Counted from the stretch's first letter, positions 1 to 9,359 are shown. The stretch: 64,000 bases of DNA from Lewinellaceae bacterium SD302 (GCA_002591745.1 PDLQ01000003.1:213252-277251), one strand, 5' to 3'. The notes: generated from the sequence alone by a model not told the origin. Made by a program: numbers and translations.

Positions 1-375
1 TGCCCCGGCGTAGAGTCCGGCGGTGGTAGCGGCGTCAAAACCAAACCAGAAATGCATTCCGTAGGCCAGCCCCGCCGAGAGCACAATGGTGGACAAAGCG
101 AAGTAAACGTCTCGCCAACCATTCTGGCGGAAACTGGCAAAAAAGGCGGGGGCGCTACTGAGCCCGACCGTGTAGACAAAGATGGTCAGCCCAAGAAAAA
201 TGATCAGTTGGGGCACTGAGAAAAGCGGATCGATGGCCCCGAAAGCCAGACCCACGAAAAGTACGGCCGCTACCCCGAGTTTGAAACCCCTGATCCGGAT
301 CTCCCCCAAACCATAACCCAGCGCCATGACGCAGAACAAAAGAAGCAGCGGATTTTGCTGGAAAGTTTCGATCAT
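1..375 (-). CDS. AspT/YidE-YbjL-type transporter, N-terminal part (cut by window edge)
   Basis: The first 125 codons of a minus-strand gene that continues beyond position 1. It opens MIETFQQNPLLLLFCVMALG and runs through several hydrophobic segments; the stretch around residues 63-80 (FVYTVGLSSAPAFFASF) resembles the conserved N-terminal repeat of the AspT/YidE/YbjL family of putative exchangers of the inner membrane. The family usually has two such repeats around cytoplasmic TrkA-C domains, about 500 or more residues in total, so most of the gene is missing here. The substrate cannot be deduced. Family assignment is by recalled similarity. Confidence 0.7.
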   Translation of the reverse strand, partial: MIETFQQNPLLLLFCVMALGYGLGEIRIRGFKLGVAAVLFVGLAFGAIDPLFSVPQLIIFLGLTIFVYTVGLSSAPAFFASFRQNGWRDVYFALSTIVLSAGLAYGMHFWFGFDAATTAGLYAGA

Positions 376-751
376 AAAAAGTCGGCGGCAGAAAGGAGCC
401 GAGAGCAAAATTGCTGCGGGGGCCTTTCTTTGACCGGCAAAGATACTTCGTAAAGAAGGATTAACCGGATCAGTGGGCGACCAATCACTGGCGCAGGAGC
501 AGATAGTAGTACAGGCAGCCCACCGTTGCTGCTGGGTCAGCGATTACCATCAACGAAAGCAGAATAATCACACCTTACTGACTTAATTAATGAGCAGCTA
601 AAGGAGACCGCTGACCTCCAGCAATAATATAAGCAACCTCCAAAGCGAAAGATTTGGTATTGATTTGTCGTCCCAACACCAAGCGGTGTAAGGTATGCTT
701 TCCATCCACTAGCCTTTCGTATCTTTCCTCTCTAACCAAAACTGAATTGAA
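376..751. other. Divergent intergenic region
   Basis: About 375 bases between the divergently oriented transporter and CocE-like gene. It has no credible ORF. A TATCTTTC sequence at 720-727, about 25 bases before the ATG at 752, resembles the Bacteroidota -7 element, and the short inverted repeat ACACC-aagc-GGTGT lies about 30 bases further upstream. Nothing else was recognised. Confidence 0.5.
720..727 (+). promoter_or_regulatory. Possible -7 promoter element (TATCTTTC)
   Basis: Matches TAnnTTTG in seven of eight positions and sits 24 bases before the ATG of the CocE-like hydrolase gene. No clear -33 TTG box was identified. Confidence 0.35.
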
Positions 752-2686
752 ATGCTGAAACAAATTGCCTTTTTACTATTGTTTTGCCTGAGCTTCTCCC
801 TGCTGGGCCAGCAAACCGCCCGCGAAAAGCTGGAAGAGATCGCCGTGATCGAGCAGAAGGTCATGATCCCGATGCGGGACGGTATACGGCTCGCCACCGA
901 CGTCTACCGGCCCAAAACCAAGAACAAGGTGCCGGTTATTTTTTCTCGTACCCCTTATAACTTCAACAGTTGGGGAGATGGCGAGGAAAGAACCCGTACC
1001 TACCAACGTGCCATGCAGGCCGTAGAAAAGGGCTACGCCTACGTCGTACAAAATGAGCGCGGCCGCTACTTCAGCGAAGGCGAATGGGACATCCTGGGTG
1101 TGCCGCTGACCGACGCCGCCGATGCCTTCACCTGGCTGGCCGAGCAAAACTGGAGCAACGGCAACATCGGCCTACTGGGTTGTAGCAGTACCGCCGAATG
1201 GCAGATGGCCGCCGCTACCCTGAACCACCCCGCGCTGAAAGCCATTGTTCCGCAAGGATACGGTGCCGGCGTTGGCCGGATCGGTGACTATTACGAACAA
1301 GGCAACTGGTACCGTGGCGGTGCCCAACAGATGCTCTTTACGGCCTGGCTGTACAGCGTGCAGCACGACCCCATGCGGCCCCGCTTGCCGGAAGGAATTG
1401 AAACCGAGGATCTACTGCGCTTACAACGGTTCTACGATATGTCGCCGGAGTACCCGAAGGTAAAATGGTCCGATGGCCTTGCTACTTTGCCGGTACAAGA
1501 CATCATCAAGGCCCAGAATGGACCAAAGGGCATCTACGAGGAAATGATCACCCGAAAACCCAATGACCCCAAGTGGTACGAAGGTGGACTTTATCACGAT
1601 GATATGGAACTCTCCGTTCCGGCCTTCTGGTTCACCAGCTGGTATGATGTGTCCATCAGTCCTAACCTGGCGCTATTTAACCACGTGCGCCAGAATGCTG
1701 CCAAAGAGGTACGGGACCAGCAACACCTGGTCATCGCGCCCACCTTGCATTGTGCTTACACCAGGGCAACGGATAATACCGTCGTAGGTGAACGCAGCGT
1801 GGGCGACGCCCGCCTGAACTATGAGGAGCAAATCTACGCCTGGTTCGATCACTACCTGAAAGAAGAGCCGCAGCCGATGGTCAAGAAAATGCCCCGCGTC
1901 CAGTACTACACCATGGGCAGTAACAAATGGCAAACGGCCGACGCCTGGCCACCGGCCAACGCCGAAATGCTGACTTATTACCTCACCAGTGGCGGTAAGG
2001 CCAATACCCGCAATGGCGACGGTAAACTGAGCACCACACCACCCGCCAAGGAGGCTTCTGATGGCTTCGTCTACGACCCCATGAATCCGGTGATGTCCTA
2101 CGGTGGTAACGTTTGCTGTACGGGCGATGCGGTCAAGGGCGGTGCCTACGACCAACAGGAGATGGAGTTGCGCGATGACATCCTGGTCTACACCAGCGAA
2201 CCACTAAAAGAAGGAATGGAGGTCAGTGGTTTCATCAACAGCACGATTTACCTCTCTTCCGATGTTAAGGATACCGACGTAACCCTCAAGTTAATCGACG
2301 TCTACCCCGACGGCAAAGCCTACAATTTGGACGAAACCATCCAGCGCGTCCGCTACCGGGAAGGCTACGACAAAGAGGTATTCATGAAAAAGGGAGAGGT
2401 CTACAAAGTAGCATTGACCCCGCTTTCGACTTCGAACTATTTCGCGCCAGGTCACCGCATCCGCATTGAGATCAGCAGCAGTAATTTCCCCCGTTTTACC
2501 CGCAACCTGAATACGGGTGGTAACAACTACGACGAAAGTGAGGGTGTAATCGCTAATAACCGCATCCACCATTCTAAGGAATATCCGAGCAGCATTGAGT
2601 TGCCCGTGGTCCCCAAGAAAATGGCTGCGGAAACGCCCAAGCGTCCGCGCCGGGCTAAGCCACAGCTAAAGAATGCTGAGTTTTAG
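752..2686 (+). CDS. Secreted CocE/NonD family alpha/beta hydrolase (X-Pro dipeptidyl-peptidase-like, S15)
   Basis: A 644-residue exported hydrolase. Residues 1-20 form a signal peptide ending at LLGQ. The alpha/beta-hydrolase core follows, with a strand-turn-helix nucleophile motif G143-C-S145-S-T, so Ser145 is the probable nucleophile; the family motif is usually GxSYxG. The C-terminal part from about residue 400 resembles the PepX_C jelly-roll domain, with the typical [16 protein letters not shown] segment. Known members are cocaine esterase, glutaryl-7-ACA acylase and alpha-amino-ester hydrolases; the substrate here is unknown. It is followed directly by a strong terminator and is probably monocistronic. 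Confidence 0.88.
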   Translation: MLKQIAFLLLFCLSFSLLGQQTAREKLEEIAVIEQKVMIPMRDGIRLATDVYRPKTKNKVPVIFSRTPYNFNSWGDGEERTRTYQRAMQAVEKGYAYVVQNERGRYFSEGEWDILGVPLTDAADAFTWLAEQNWSNGNIGLLGCSSTAEWQMAAATLNHPALKAIVPQGYGAGVGRIGDYYEQGNWYRGGAQQMLFTAWLYSVQHDPMRPRLPEGIETEDLLRLQRFYDMSPEYPKVKWSDGLATLPVQDIIKAQNGPKGIYEEMITRKPNDPKWYEGGLYHDDMELSVPAFWFTSWYDVSISPNLALFNHVRQNAAKEVRDQQHLVIAPTLHCAYTRATDNTVVGERSVGDARLNYEEQIYAWFDHYLKEEPQPMVKKMPRVQYYTMGSNKWQTADAWPPANAEMLTYYLTSGGKANTRNGDGKLSTTPPAKEASDGFVYDPMNPVMSYGGNVCCTGDAVKGGAYDQQEMELRDDILVYTSEPLKEGMEVSGFINSTIYLSSDVKDTDVTLKLIDVYPDGKAYNLDETIQRVRYREGYDKEVFMKKGEVYKVALTPLSTSNYFAPGHRIRIEISSSNFPRFTRNLNTGGNNYDESEGVIANNRIHHSKEYPSSIELPVVPKKMAAETPKRPRRAKPQLKNAEF

Positions 2687-2708
2687 TCAAGCCATGTCTT
2701 CTAATAAG

Positions 2709-2746
2709 AATGCCCCTTACGACTGAGTCGTAAGGGGCATTTTTTG
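2709..2746 (+). terminator. Rho-independent terminator after the CocE-like gene
   Basis: A perfect 14-bp stem (2710-2723 with 2727-2740) with a TGA loop is followed by a T run. Because an A precedes the stem, it could also act on the convergent minus-strand SDR gene. Confidence 0.9.
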
Positions 2747-2762
2747 TTAGAGGCTGAGTAAT

Positions 2763-3617
2763 TTATCCGCCAACGATCATACCACCGTTGATGTGGATGG
2801 TCTGCCCGGCAACGTAAGAGCTGTCCTTACTGGCCAGATATACGTAAGCTGGGCCCAGTTCGCTGGGTTGTCCGGGGCGCTCCATCGGCGTCATTTTACC
2901 AAAGTTTTCGGTGTTTTTCATACCGCCGGGGATAAAGGGCGTCCAGATCGGACCGGGGGCCACGGTATTAACGCGGATTCCCTTAGGGGTCAGTTGATCG
3001 GCCAATGAGCGGCTGAATGCCAGATTCGCACCCTTGGTCGAGCTGTAGTCCAGCATGGAGCCCATACCGACGTAAGCATTTACGGAGGAAGTGTTGATGA
3101 TGGTCGCGCCCTTCTTCAAATGTGGCATAGCAGCTTTGGCGAAGTAGAAGTAACCGTCGGCATTCACCGCAAAGGTCCGCTTCCATTGCTCATTCGGGAT
3201 TTCGGTAAAATCGGAGATCTGGTTTTGGTAGGCGGCGTTGTTGACCAGACAATCCAGCTTGCCGAAATTGCTGATCACTTTGTCGACCACTTCTTTACAA
3301 AACTCGGGCTTGCTCTGGTCGCCACTGAAAAGCATACATTTTTGCCCTTCGGCCTCCACGAGCTCTTTGGTTTTTTTGGCATCGCGATCCTCATCGAGGT
3401 AAACGATGGCTACGTCGGCTCCCTCACGGGCGAAGTGAACGGCTACGGAGCGGCCGATACCGCTGTCGCCACCGGTGATCAAAGCCACCTTGCCTTTCAA
3501 CTTCTCGCTGCCTTTGTAATCGTCACGGATGTATTCCGGTTCCGGGTCCATTTTATATTCTACGCCCGGATTACGTTCCTGGGTCTGGTTGTCAATTTCT
3601 TCTGCACTCACTTTCAT
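2763..3617 (-). CDS. SDR family oxidoreductase (YdaD/GSP39-like)
   Basis: A 284-residue short-chain dehydrogenase. The N-terminal extension (MKVSAEEIDNQTQERNPGVE, then KMDPEPEY) is characteristic of general-stress SDRs such as YdaD/YhdF/YhxC. The Rossmann motif TGGDSGIGRS, the NNAAYQNQ motif, the Ser of INTSSVNAY, and the YSSTKGAN (YxxxK) catalytic pair are all visible. The ATG at 3617 is preferred over the longer frame starting at 3707, because the extra 30 residues would run into the upstream region of the divergent peptidase gene and are not family-like. The substrate is unknown. It is convergent with the CocE-like gene, and both share the terminator region. Confidence 0.9.
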   Translation of the reverse strand: MKVSAEEIDNQTQERNPGVEYKMDPEPEYIRDDYKGSEKLKGKVALITGGDSGIGRSVAVHFAREGADVAIVYLDEDRDAKKTKELVEAEGQKCMLFSGDQSKPEFCKEVVDKVISNFGKLDCLVNNAAYQNQISDFTEIPNEQWKRTFAVNADGYFYFAKAAMPHLKKGATIINTSSVNAYVGMGSMLDYSSTKGANLAFSRSLADQLTPKGIRVNTVAPGPIWTPFIPGGMKNTENFGKMTPMERPGQPSELGPAYVYLASKDSSYVAGQTIHINGGMIVGG

Positions 3618-3758
3618 CTTGTGGGTTTTTATCGGGTTAATATTTGAAAAGTCTAATTGATAGTTCCATCTGATAAAGCAAAGACCGCGTCGTATATGTT
3701 CGATCACCGGAGAATCTCCGGGCTTGCGAAAAATCTGATTTGTTCCTACTTTAGGATA

Positions 3759-6116
3759 ATGAAAAAGCTGCTCCTCTCTTTGCTGACCTCAGTGTTAGCT
3801 TGTTCCCTTTTTGCCCAAGCCGTTGAAAACTATCAAAAGATCTTGTTGCCCACGCCGGAAGCAATTCCCCAATTGGCGCAGCATGGCGTAGCTGCCGATC
3901 ATTTCCACGCTACGGATCAGGGGAAGATAGAGTTAATCGTTTCCGAGGGGGAGCTGGCCATCATTGACGCTCTGGACATTCAATACGCGGTACTCGTCAA
4001 CGATATGACAAGTCATTATCGTGAAGTACTGGCCACCGAAAGTTCCGCGCGTGTCGCCGATTGCGGTCTGGAAAACTTCGACGCCGGGGAGATGGGCGAC
4101 TACCATTCCTACGCGGATATGATTGCCCACATTACGCAAATGGAAACAGCGTCTCCGGACCTGGTACACGTCTTTGAAGTCGGCCGCTCAGTGGAGGACC
4201 GTCCAATCTATGCTGTTAAGATCTCAGATAACGTCGGCTCTGATGAATCAGGCAGTGAAGCGGTAGTCTACTACGACGCCCTCACCCACGCCCGCGAGCC
4301 GATGGGGCTGGAAACTATTCTTTACTTCCAGTGGTGGCTACTGGAAAATTACGGCAGTGATGCCGAGGCCACTTACCTGGTCGACAACCGGGAAATCTTC
4401 TTTATCCCGATCGTTAACCCCGACGGCTACGTTTATAACCAGACGACCAATCCTAATGGTGGTGGCCTCTGGCGCAAAAACCGCAGCGAACAGGGCAACG
4501 ATTGTTTCGGGGTGGACCTTAATCGCAACTACGCCGCCGCGTGGAGTGACCCCCAGGGCTCTAGCTCAGACCCTTGCTCCAATTTGTATCACGGTCCCTC
4601 CGCATTTTCCGAGCCCGAAACCCAGACCGTGCGGAACCTCACCGATTCCATCCAGCCAGCCACGGCTTTTTCAAACCATACTTACAGCGATGTATTTCTC
4701 TGTGCTAATGGTTTTAACGACGAGCTGGATCGCTTCGACCTCTACGCAGAATTCGCCTCGGAATTTTCTCCACCAGAGTACCGTGGCTACGGTAACTGGG
4801 TAAACATGATCTACTACTACGGAGCCGGCACCACCCACGATTACCTGAACAGTGGCGGAACGGTGGCTTATACCCCGGAGATCGGTCACGAATTCTGGGA
4901 ACCTTCTGCCGTGATCTGCGACCGGATTCAGGAAATGCTGCCCGTCATGCAGTACCTGGCCTGGGCGGCCGGAGATTTCAGCCGGGTACAGAACGTGGAA
5001 TTTCCGGACGGCCGGGAACTCATTCAGGGCGAAACATTAAGTTTTAACGTTCGGATCAAGAACCGGGGCATGACCATGGCTGCAAATGAGGTGACCGTTA
5101 TCGTCAGTTCGGATCACCCCACTCTGACTCCGGTGACCACCAGTGCGAATTACGGCGATCTGGAAGCTCGTTCTTTTGCCACCAACGACAATACTCCCTT
5201 CGAATTTCTAGTGACCGAAACTGTTTTGTTGAACGAGCCGGTGGCTATCAAAGTAGCCGTGTTTCAGGGTGACATGATGACCGACGAGCAAGAGTTTATC
5301 CTCTTCGGCGGCAGCAGAGATGTTCTTTTTGCCGATAACGCTGATACGCTGAACGACAACTGGATCAGTGACGGCAGTGCCGACTGGAGCCGAAGTAACC
5401 TGGATGCCGTCTCCGGTGACTTTTCCTACGCCGACTCCCCCGAAAAGGAATACGCTCCCGAACTAACGGGCAGCCTTTTCAGGATGTCCTCGGCAAATAA
5501 TATCGACCTCAGCGAAGCAACGGACCCCTGGTTGGAGTTCAACGCCAAATGGTCATTCGATGCCGACAATGATTACGTAGAGCCGGTCATTTCTACCGAC
5601 GACGGGCAAAGCTGGCAAAACCTGACAGGGATACACACTCAATTACAAAGTGGCGGGCAAGCTTACATCGATACCGAACACTGGGTAGCGGAACGCATCA
5701 GTCTGAACGAATACATCGGGGAACCGGAAGTCGTCTTTGGTTTTCGGATCTATAGCGGTTTCAATCGCCAGAGCGATGGTTTTTACTTTGATGATTTCGC
5801 CGTCGTTAATTACGCGGAGCAGGATACCATGGTAAGTACAAATAGCACTGGTCTTCTTGCCCGCAAGCTGGAAATTTTCCCCAATCCCGTTCGGAAACAA
5901 CTGGAGATTACCAACGGAGATGTCGTCGGGCCGGAAGTAAACATTCGATTATTAGACGGTCAGGGCCGTGCGGTAATTAGCCGGGAAGCGATGATGGACC
6001 ATCCCGACCGTCGTAGCACTCTAGACCTCAGTGGCCTCCCCGTGGGCATGTACTATTTGGAGATCAGTAATGGCACAGAGCGAGTTTACCGAAAAGTAAT
6101 TAAAGGAGTAGATTAG
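3759..6116 (+). CDS. Secreted M14 zinc carboxypeptidase with T9SS sorting domain
   Basis: A 785-residue extracellular protease. The chosen ATG gives a signal peptide (MKKLLLSLLTSVLACSLFAQ); the frame is open 34 codons further upstream but without signal character. The peptidase domain at about residues 105-410 has the zinc ligands H177-x-x-E180 (THAREP), a later His in FSNHTY, the substrate Arg/Asn region (NPDGY, WRKNR) and a catalytic Glu, E374, in TPEIGHE. A beta-rich region follows at about 410-690, including a segment resembling the jelly-roll/MAM-like modules of immune inhibitor A-type proteins (DPWLEFNAKW, STDDGQSW). The C-terminal 80 residues (FPNPV to YRKVIKGVD) are a type A T9SS signal. 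Confidence 0.92.
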   Translation: MKKLLLSLLTSVLACSLFAQAVENYQKILLPTPEAIPQLAQHGVAADHFHATDQGKIELIVSEGELAIIDALDIQYAVLVNDMTSHYREVLATESSARVADCGLENFDAGEMGDYHSYADMIAHITQMETASPDLVHVFEVGRSVEDRPIYAVKISDNVGSDESGSEAVVYYDALTHAREPMGLETILYFQWWLLENYGSDAEATYLVDNREIFFIPIVNPDGYVYNQTTNPNGGGLWRKNRSEQGNDCFGVDLNRNYAAAWSDPQGSSSDPCSNLYHGPSAFSEPETQTVRNLTDSIQPATAFSNHTYSDVFLCANGFNDELDRFDLYAEFASEFSPPEYRGYGNWVNMIYYYGAGTTHDYLNSGGTVAYTPEIGHEFWEPSAVICDRIQEMLPVMQYLAWAAGDFSRVQNVEFPDGRELIQGETLSFNVRIKNRGMTMAANEVTVIVSSDHPTLTPVTTSANYGDLEARSFATNDNTPFEFLVTETVLLNEPVAIKVAVFQGDMMTDEQEFILFGGSRDVLFADNADTLNDNWISDGSADWSRSNLDAVSGDFSYADSPEKEYAPELTGSLFRMSSANNIDLSEATDPWLEFNAKWSFDADNDYVEPVISTDDGQSWQNLTGIHTQLQSGGQAYIDTEHWVAERISLNEYIGEPEVVFGFRIYSGFNRQSDGFYFDDFAVVNYAEQDTMVSTNSTGLLARKLEIFPNPVRKQLEITNGDVVGPEVNIRLLDGQGRAVISREAMMDHPDRRSTLDLSGLPVGMYYLEISNGTERVYRKVIKGVD

Positions 6117-6183
6117 CAAATCTCAATTTTTGATCGTGCCAGCATAACGTGAACACGTATCTAGCAAAATCAGAAACCGCTAA

Positions 6184-6825
6184 TCAAATCCGCCGCGCCA
6201 CCGATAACCCATCACGCAATGGCAAGACAACCGTCTCTACCCGCGGGTCATTAGCCAGCATACGATTGAATTCATCCAGGGCACGGACGTCGGGTTCTTT
6301 ATCCTCCGGGTCGACTACCCGCCCGTCCCACAGCACGTTATCGGAGATGAAGAGGCCACCCGGATTCAGGCGGTCGATCAGTTGGTGGAAATAGTTCGTG
6401 TAATTGCGCTTGTCGGCGTCTAAAAAAATGAGGTCGAAGTGGCCGGAGAGCTGATTCTCGATGTACTCACCAGCTTTGCTACTTTGCAGTCTGAATACCT
6501 CCGCGTAGGGAGATGCGTCGAAATATTTTTGGGCGATCCAGGCCACTTCGGGGTTGCCTTCGATGGTGATCAGTTCGCCGCCGGGGGCAATGCCCTCGGC
6601 CAGACAGAGTGCGGAGTAGCCGGTGAAAGTGCCCACTTCTAATATTCTTTGCGGCCGTAATAATTTACTGAGCAAAGCCAGAATACGTCCCTGTAGATGG
6701 CCGCTGATCATCTGTGGCGACAGCGTTTTCAGGTTGGTCTCCCGCACCAACAGGTGGAGATATTCGGGAACCGGCCCGCTGAGGGCTTCGGCGTAATCGA
6801 AGAGGGGATTCAGGTCATCGCGCAT
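6184..6825 (-). CDS. Class I SAM-dependent O-methyltransferase (catechol-OMT-like)
   Basis: A 213-residue methyltransferase of the Methyltransf_3 family. The SAM motif I is EVGTFTGYSALCLAEG, followed by a Glu-containing motif (TIEGNPE) and the metal-binding region FLDADKRNY and DNVLWDGRV. Family members are cation-dependent and methylate catechols or caffeoyl-CoA; the substrate here is not known. Its ATG overlaps the 3' end of the upstream thioredoxin-like gene by 11 bases, so it is the last gene of a three-gene operon and probably translationally coupled. Confidence 0.9.
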   Translation of the reverse strand: MRDDLNPLFDYAEALSGPVPEYLHLLVRETNLKTLSPQMISGHLQGRILALLSKLLRPQRILEVGTFTGYSALCLAEGIAPGGELITIEGNPEVAWIAQKYFDASPYAEVFRLQSSKAGEYIENQLSGHFDLIFLDADKRNYTNYFHQLIDRLNPGGLFISDNVLWDGRVVDPEDKEPDVRALDEFNRMLANDPRVETVVLPLRDGLSVARRI

Positions 6826-7345
6826 TGTCCAGGAATTGACGGATCTCAGCGAAGGATGGGTTAGTGGCTACGAGGTGCCCCCGGTCATCGATCAGGAATT
6901 CGGTGGGTACTTCGTTGACACCGTAGAGATCGCTGATCGGGCCATTGAGGAAGCGAAGGCTGGTGGTGGCATCCATGGTGTGCTCTACCCAGTTGAGGCG
7001 GTCTTTGGCGATAGCACGTTGCCAGCGCTCTTTGTCCTGTTCGATGGCTACGCTGAAAATCTTGAATTCATCGCGCCGTTCGTTGACCAGTTTGACCAAT
7101 TCCGGATGCTGACGGCGGCAGGGGCCACACCAACTACCCCAAAAGTGCAACAATACGGTCTGGCCCCGAAAATCGCTGAGTGAAACTTCGCTGCCGTCCA
7201 GAATTTGGGCGGTAAAGTCAGGGGCCATTTCACCGGGGTCAGCCGAAGGTGTGAAGTACCAGTGACGGGCCAGGTAAAAGCCTCCGACCAGTAATAGGGG
7301 GATCAGCCAACCGATTATTTTCTTTCTACCAGGCGAGGTCTTCAT
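6815..7345 (-). CDS. TlpA-like membrane-anchored thioredoxin-fold protein
   Basis: A 176-residue protein with a basic N-terminus, one hydrophobic segment at about residues 13-31 (anchor or uncleaved signal) and a thioredoxin fold carrying the redox motif WCGPC within FWGSWCGPCRRQHP. The segment APDFTAQILDGSEVSLSDF is typical of TlpA/ResA proteins, which act in the periplasm on disulfides. The ATG at 7345 was chosen because it places the basic residues directly before the membrane segment; a longer frame reaches 7486 inside the upstream gene. It overlaps both neighbours (20 bases upstream, 11 bases downstream). Confidence 0.9.
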   Translation of the reverse strand: MKTSPGRKKIIGWLIPLLLVGGFYLARHWYFTPSADPGEMAPDFTAQILDGSEVSLSDFRGQTVLLHFWGSWCGPCRRQHPELVKLVNERRDEFKIFSVAIEQDKERWQRAIAKDRLNWVEHTMDATTSLRFLNGPISDLYGVNEVPTEFLIDDRGHLVATNPSFAEIRQFLDNAR

Positions 7346-7664
7346 CTTCCAGGGGTTTTGGTTTAAAAGTGGCCTTGGTATAGGCGCGCCGCCGTTGTCG
7401 CTCGTAAATGAGCCGGGCCAACGCTTCGTTGGCCGGTACCGGAGATAAGGGATGGAGTGCGTCGTTAACGTCGTTTTCATCCACATCCATGGTGTAAAGC
7501 AAACTCATCAGGCGCTCCAGGTGACCTTGCATATAACGGTCTACCTCGTCGGCCAGTAAGCGAAGCACGTCTGCTTCGGTTAAGGTGCCTTCTTCGCCGA
7601 TTTGGAGAGCAAAGTCTTTTTTGAGCAGGGCGGTGGTAGCCGGTAGAAGATGGTCTTCACTCAT
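7326..7664 (-). CDS. Small conserved hypothetical protein, first gene of the TlpA/O-MT operon
   Basis: A 112-residue acidic, helical, soluble-looking protein beginning MSEDHLLPATTALLKKDF. It has no signal peptide or membrane segment and no recognised family. The 20-base overlap of its 3' end with the thioredoxin-like gene argues that it is translated and coupled. The body is predicted mostly alpha-helical (EADVLRLLADEVDRYMQGHL). No function is proposed. Confidence 0.75.
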   Translation of the reverse strand: MSEDHLLPATTALLKKDFALQIGEEGTLTEADVLRLLADEVDRYMQGHLERLMSLLYTMDVDENDVNDALHPLSPVPANEALARLIYERQRRRAYTKATFKPKPLEDEDLAW

Positions 7665-7674
7665 ATACTATTCA

Positions 7675-7706
7675 TAAAAAAGGCCGGTGGCAAAATGCCA
7701 CCGGCC
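7675..7706 (-). terminator. Terminator of the coiled-coil protein gene
   Basis: Read on the minus strand, a perfect 11-bp GC-rich stem (7682-7692 with 7696-7706), with a three-base loop, is followed by a run of T from the A tract 7676-7681. It lies between the end of the coiled-coil gene and the start of the next minus-strand operon. Confidence 0.9.
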
Positions 7707-7748
7707 AATAAACACTTCTTAAAGCATTTGGGATTAATCAAACGGCTG

Positions 7749-8777
7749 TTACTTCAGTCGCATACTGGTGCTACCGGCGAGGTAGCCTTTGTTATACAAC
7801 TCGATGGTGTAGTCACCACTGGTGTAGGTATATCCTGGCTCGTTCCACTCGGCACAAAGGTTTTTGGTACCGCCATCGAAATCGAAGTAGACAGGCTTGG
7901 TGTAAGGGATCATATCACCGTTTTCCTCGCTTTTGAGGTTGCCACTGCCCTGGGCGTCCAGACTGATGGTAGCACCACTCGGGTCGATCACCCGGAGGTA
8001 GTAGACTTCCTCACCGGCTTCGGCTACTTTGTTTTCCAGGGTACTGAAGCATACGTAAAGGCGGTCGACGTTCTTGGCGGAGTTACGGTCAACGAATTTT
8101 CCACTGTTGCGCTGCTTTTGGCCTACGGCGGAAATGCTGTTTACGGCAATAACACTACCGGCGGTCACTTTACGGCTCAGCTGTTCATTTACGTTCGTCA
8201 GTTGATCGCGCTCGCTAACCAATACAGCTTTAGTGGCGTTGAGCTCCTCGTTTTCCATTTGACTGGTTTGGAGGTTGGTGTTCAACTCGTCGCGTTCGGT
8301 AGTCAGCTGACGATTGTTCTCGGTCAGCATCGCGTTCTCCTCACGCAGCGTATTCAACTCGGCGATGTAGCTGTCGGCCTGTTCGCGCAAGGCGGCCAGT
8401 TCACGGCGGGCGTTGGACAAGTTCCGGCTGTCACGGGTCAGACCGTCAACCTTCTCTTTCATGGTCTTAAGTTCGGCCTTTTGCTGGTCGATCAACGCAT
8501 TCATTTCTTCGTTGCTGCCGCGCATTTCTTCCAGTTCGGCGATAGCCTCGTAGTATTGCTGTTCGGCTTGGGCCCGAAACTCGATCGTTTCATTAAGTTC
8601 AGTGGTCAACTCGGCGTTGTCGGTGCGTCCGCTCAACCAGCCGTAGGTAGTGAAGGCCAGTAGTGCAGCCAGGGCAACAATAGCCACCGTCATAATGGTA
8701 GACTTGGTGTTGTCCTTTTTGGGTGGGGTGTAATTAGGTTTTGGGTTGGGGGTTGGATTGCTTTGAATGGTAGCCAT
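7749..8777 (-). CDS. Membrane-anchored coiled-coil protein
   Basis: A 342-residue protein. Residues 1-27 are Pro/Asn/Lys rich and hydrophilic; residues 28-48 form one membrane helix; residues about 55-200 are a long heptad-like coiled coil rich in Glu, Leu, Gln and Asn (ELTTELNETIEFRAQAEQQY, then NARRELAALREQ); the last 130 residues look like a beta-rich globular domain (YYLRVIDPSG, YTSGDYTIELYNKGYLAG). The ATG at 8777 was chosen over an upstream frame start at 8852. The layout suggests a cell-envelope structural protein exposed in the periplasm, but no family was recognised. Confidence 0.85.
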   Translation of the reverse strand: MATIQSNPTPNPKPNYTPPKKDNTKSTIMTVAIVALAALLAFTTYGWLSGRTDNAELTTELNETIEFRAQAEQQYYEAIAELEEMRGSNEEMNALIDQQKAELKTMKEKVDGLTRDSRNLSNARRELAALREQADSYIAELNTLREENAMLTENNRQLTTERDELNTNLQTSQMENEELNATKAVLVSERDQLTNVNEQLSRKVTAGSVIAVNSISAVGQKQRNSGKFVDRNSAKNVDRLYVCFSTLENKVAEAGEEVYYLRVIDPSGATISLDAQGSGNLKSEENGDMIPYTKPVYFDFDGGTKNLCAEWNEPGYTYTSGDYTIELYNKGYLAGSTSMRLK

Positions 8778-8918
8778 GTGGCAATTGATTTGGTGAAGAT
8801 CAGGTTTCCTTAAATAGTTGATAACGAACGATGTTGGTTGATGTTCGCTCAACCGGAAGCCGGATCAAAAAGCGTGTCCGTCTCTCATTTTTACTTGAGA
8901 CGGCTATAAAACGGGGGC

Positions 8919-8947
8919 ATGGGGTGTTTATTGCATCCCCACCCCAT
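8919..8947 (-). terminator. Hairpin downstream of the MazG-like gene
   Basis: Inverted repeat ATGGGGTG/CACCCCAT (8919-8926 with 8940-8947), just beyond the minus-strand stop at 8991. A second inverted repeat, CCGTCTC/GAGACGG, lies at 8878-8903. No strong T run follows either, so the terminator reading is tentative. Confidence 0.35.
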
Positions 8948-8990
8948 ACTGTCGCATTACGACATTTATTTTTGCCCTGATTTATATCAC

Positions 8991-9329
8991 TTAACGCAGT
9001 TTTTTATTGTTTTGGTGCCGTTCTCTGTCCCGGCCGGTTTTCTTAGCTAAGTTGGCTTGAAATGCGGCTTCCAGGTCAATCCCGGTCTGGTTAGCCAGGC
9101 AGATCAGGACGAACAGAACATCCGCCATTTCGTCCGCCAACTGATGGGGTGCTTTTTCCGCATCTTCCTTATTCTTGAAAGACTGCTCCCCATAGATTCG
9201 GGCCATCAGGCGAGCTACTTCGCCCACTTCTTCCGTCAAAACGGCCATATTCGTCAACTCGTTATAGTAGCGTACGCCGATAGTGCTGATCCATTCATCT
9301 ACGGTGGTTTGGGCTTGCTGAAGGGTCAT
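8991..9329 (-). CDS. MazG-like nucleotide pyrophosphohydrolase
   Basis: A 112-residue all-alpha NTP-PPase domain protein. The metal-binding signature is split between EEVGEVARLMAR and the DEMADVLFVLICLANQTGID helix, with Glu/Asp residues spaced as in the MazG/dUTPase-like superfamily. Such small MazG proteins hydrolyse (d)NTPs to the monophosphate and pyrophosphate, often as house-cleaning enzymes; the substrate is not known. The upstream region carries a GCTACTTTG copy oriented with the gene, about 20 bases from the ATG. Confidence 0.88.
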   Translation of the reverse strand: MTLQQAQTTVDEWISTIGVRYYNELTNMAVLTEEVGEVARLMARIYGEQSFKNKEDAEKAPHQLADEMADVLFVLICLANQTGIDLEAAFQANLAKKTGRDRERHQNNKKLR

Positions 9330-9340
9330 ATTTGATTTTT

Positions 9341-9359
9341 GAACTTCAAAGTAGCAAAG
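9341..9359 (-). repeat. Copy of the dispersed GCTACTTTG motif
   Basis: On the minus strand it reads CTTTGCTACTTTGAAGTTC, immediately upstream of the MazG-like gene. It could double as a -7 element here, but most other copies are not placed as promoters. Confidence 0.6.

Noticed and set aside
709..897. Small minus-strand frame near 800
   Set aside because: Overlaps the signal peptide of the CocE-like gene and has no support.
7650..8663. Long plus-strand ORF opposite the coiled-coil gene
   Set aside because: Its protein has no family features and the minus strand holds a well-formed coiled-coil gene with terminator; it is an antisense shadow.
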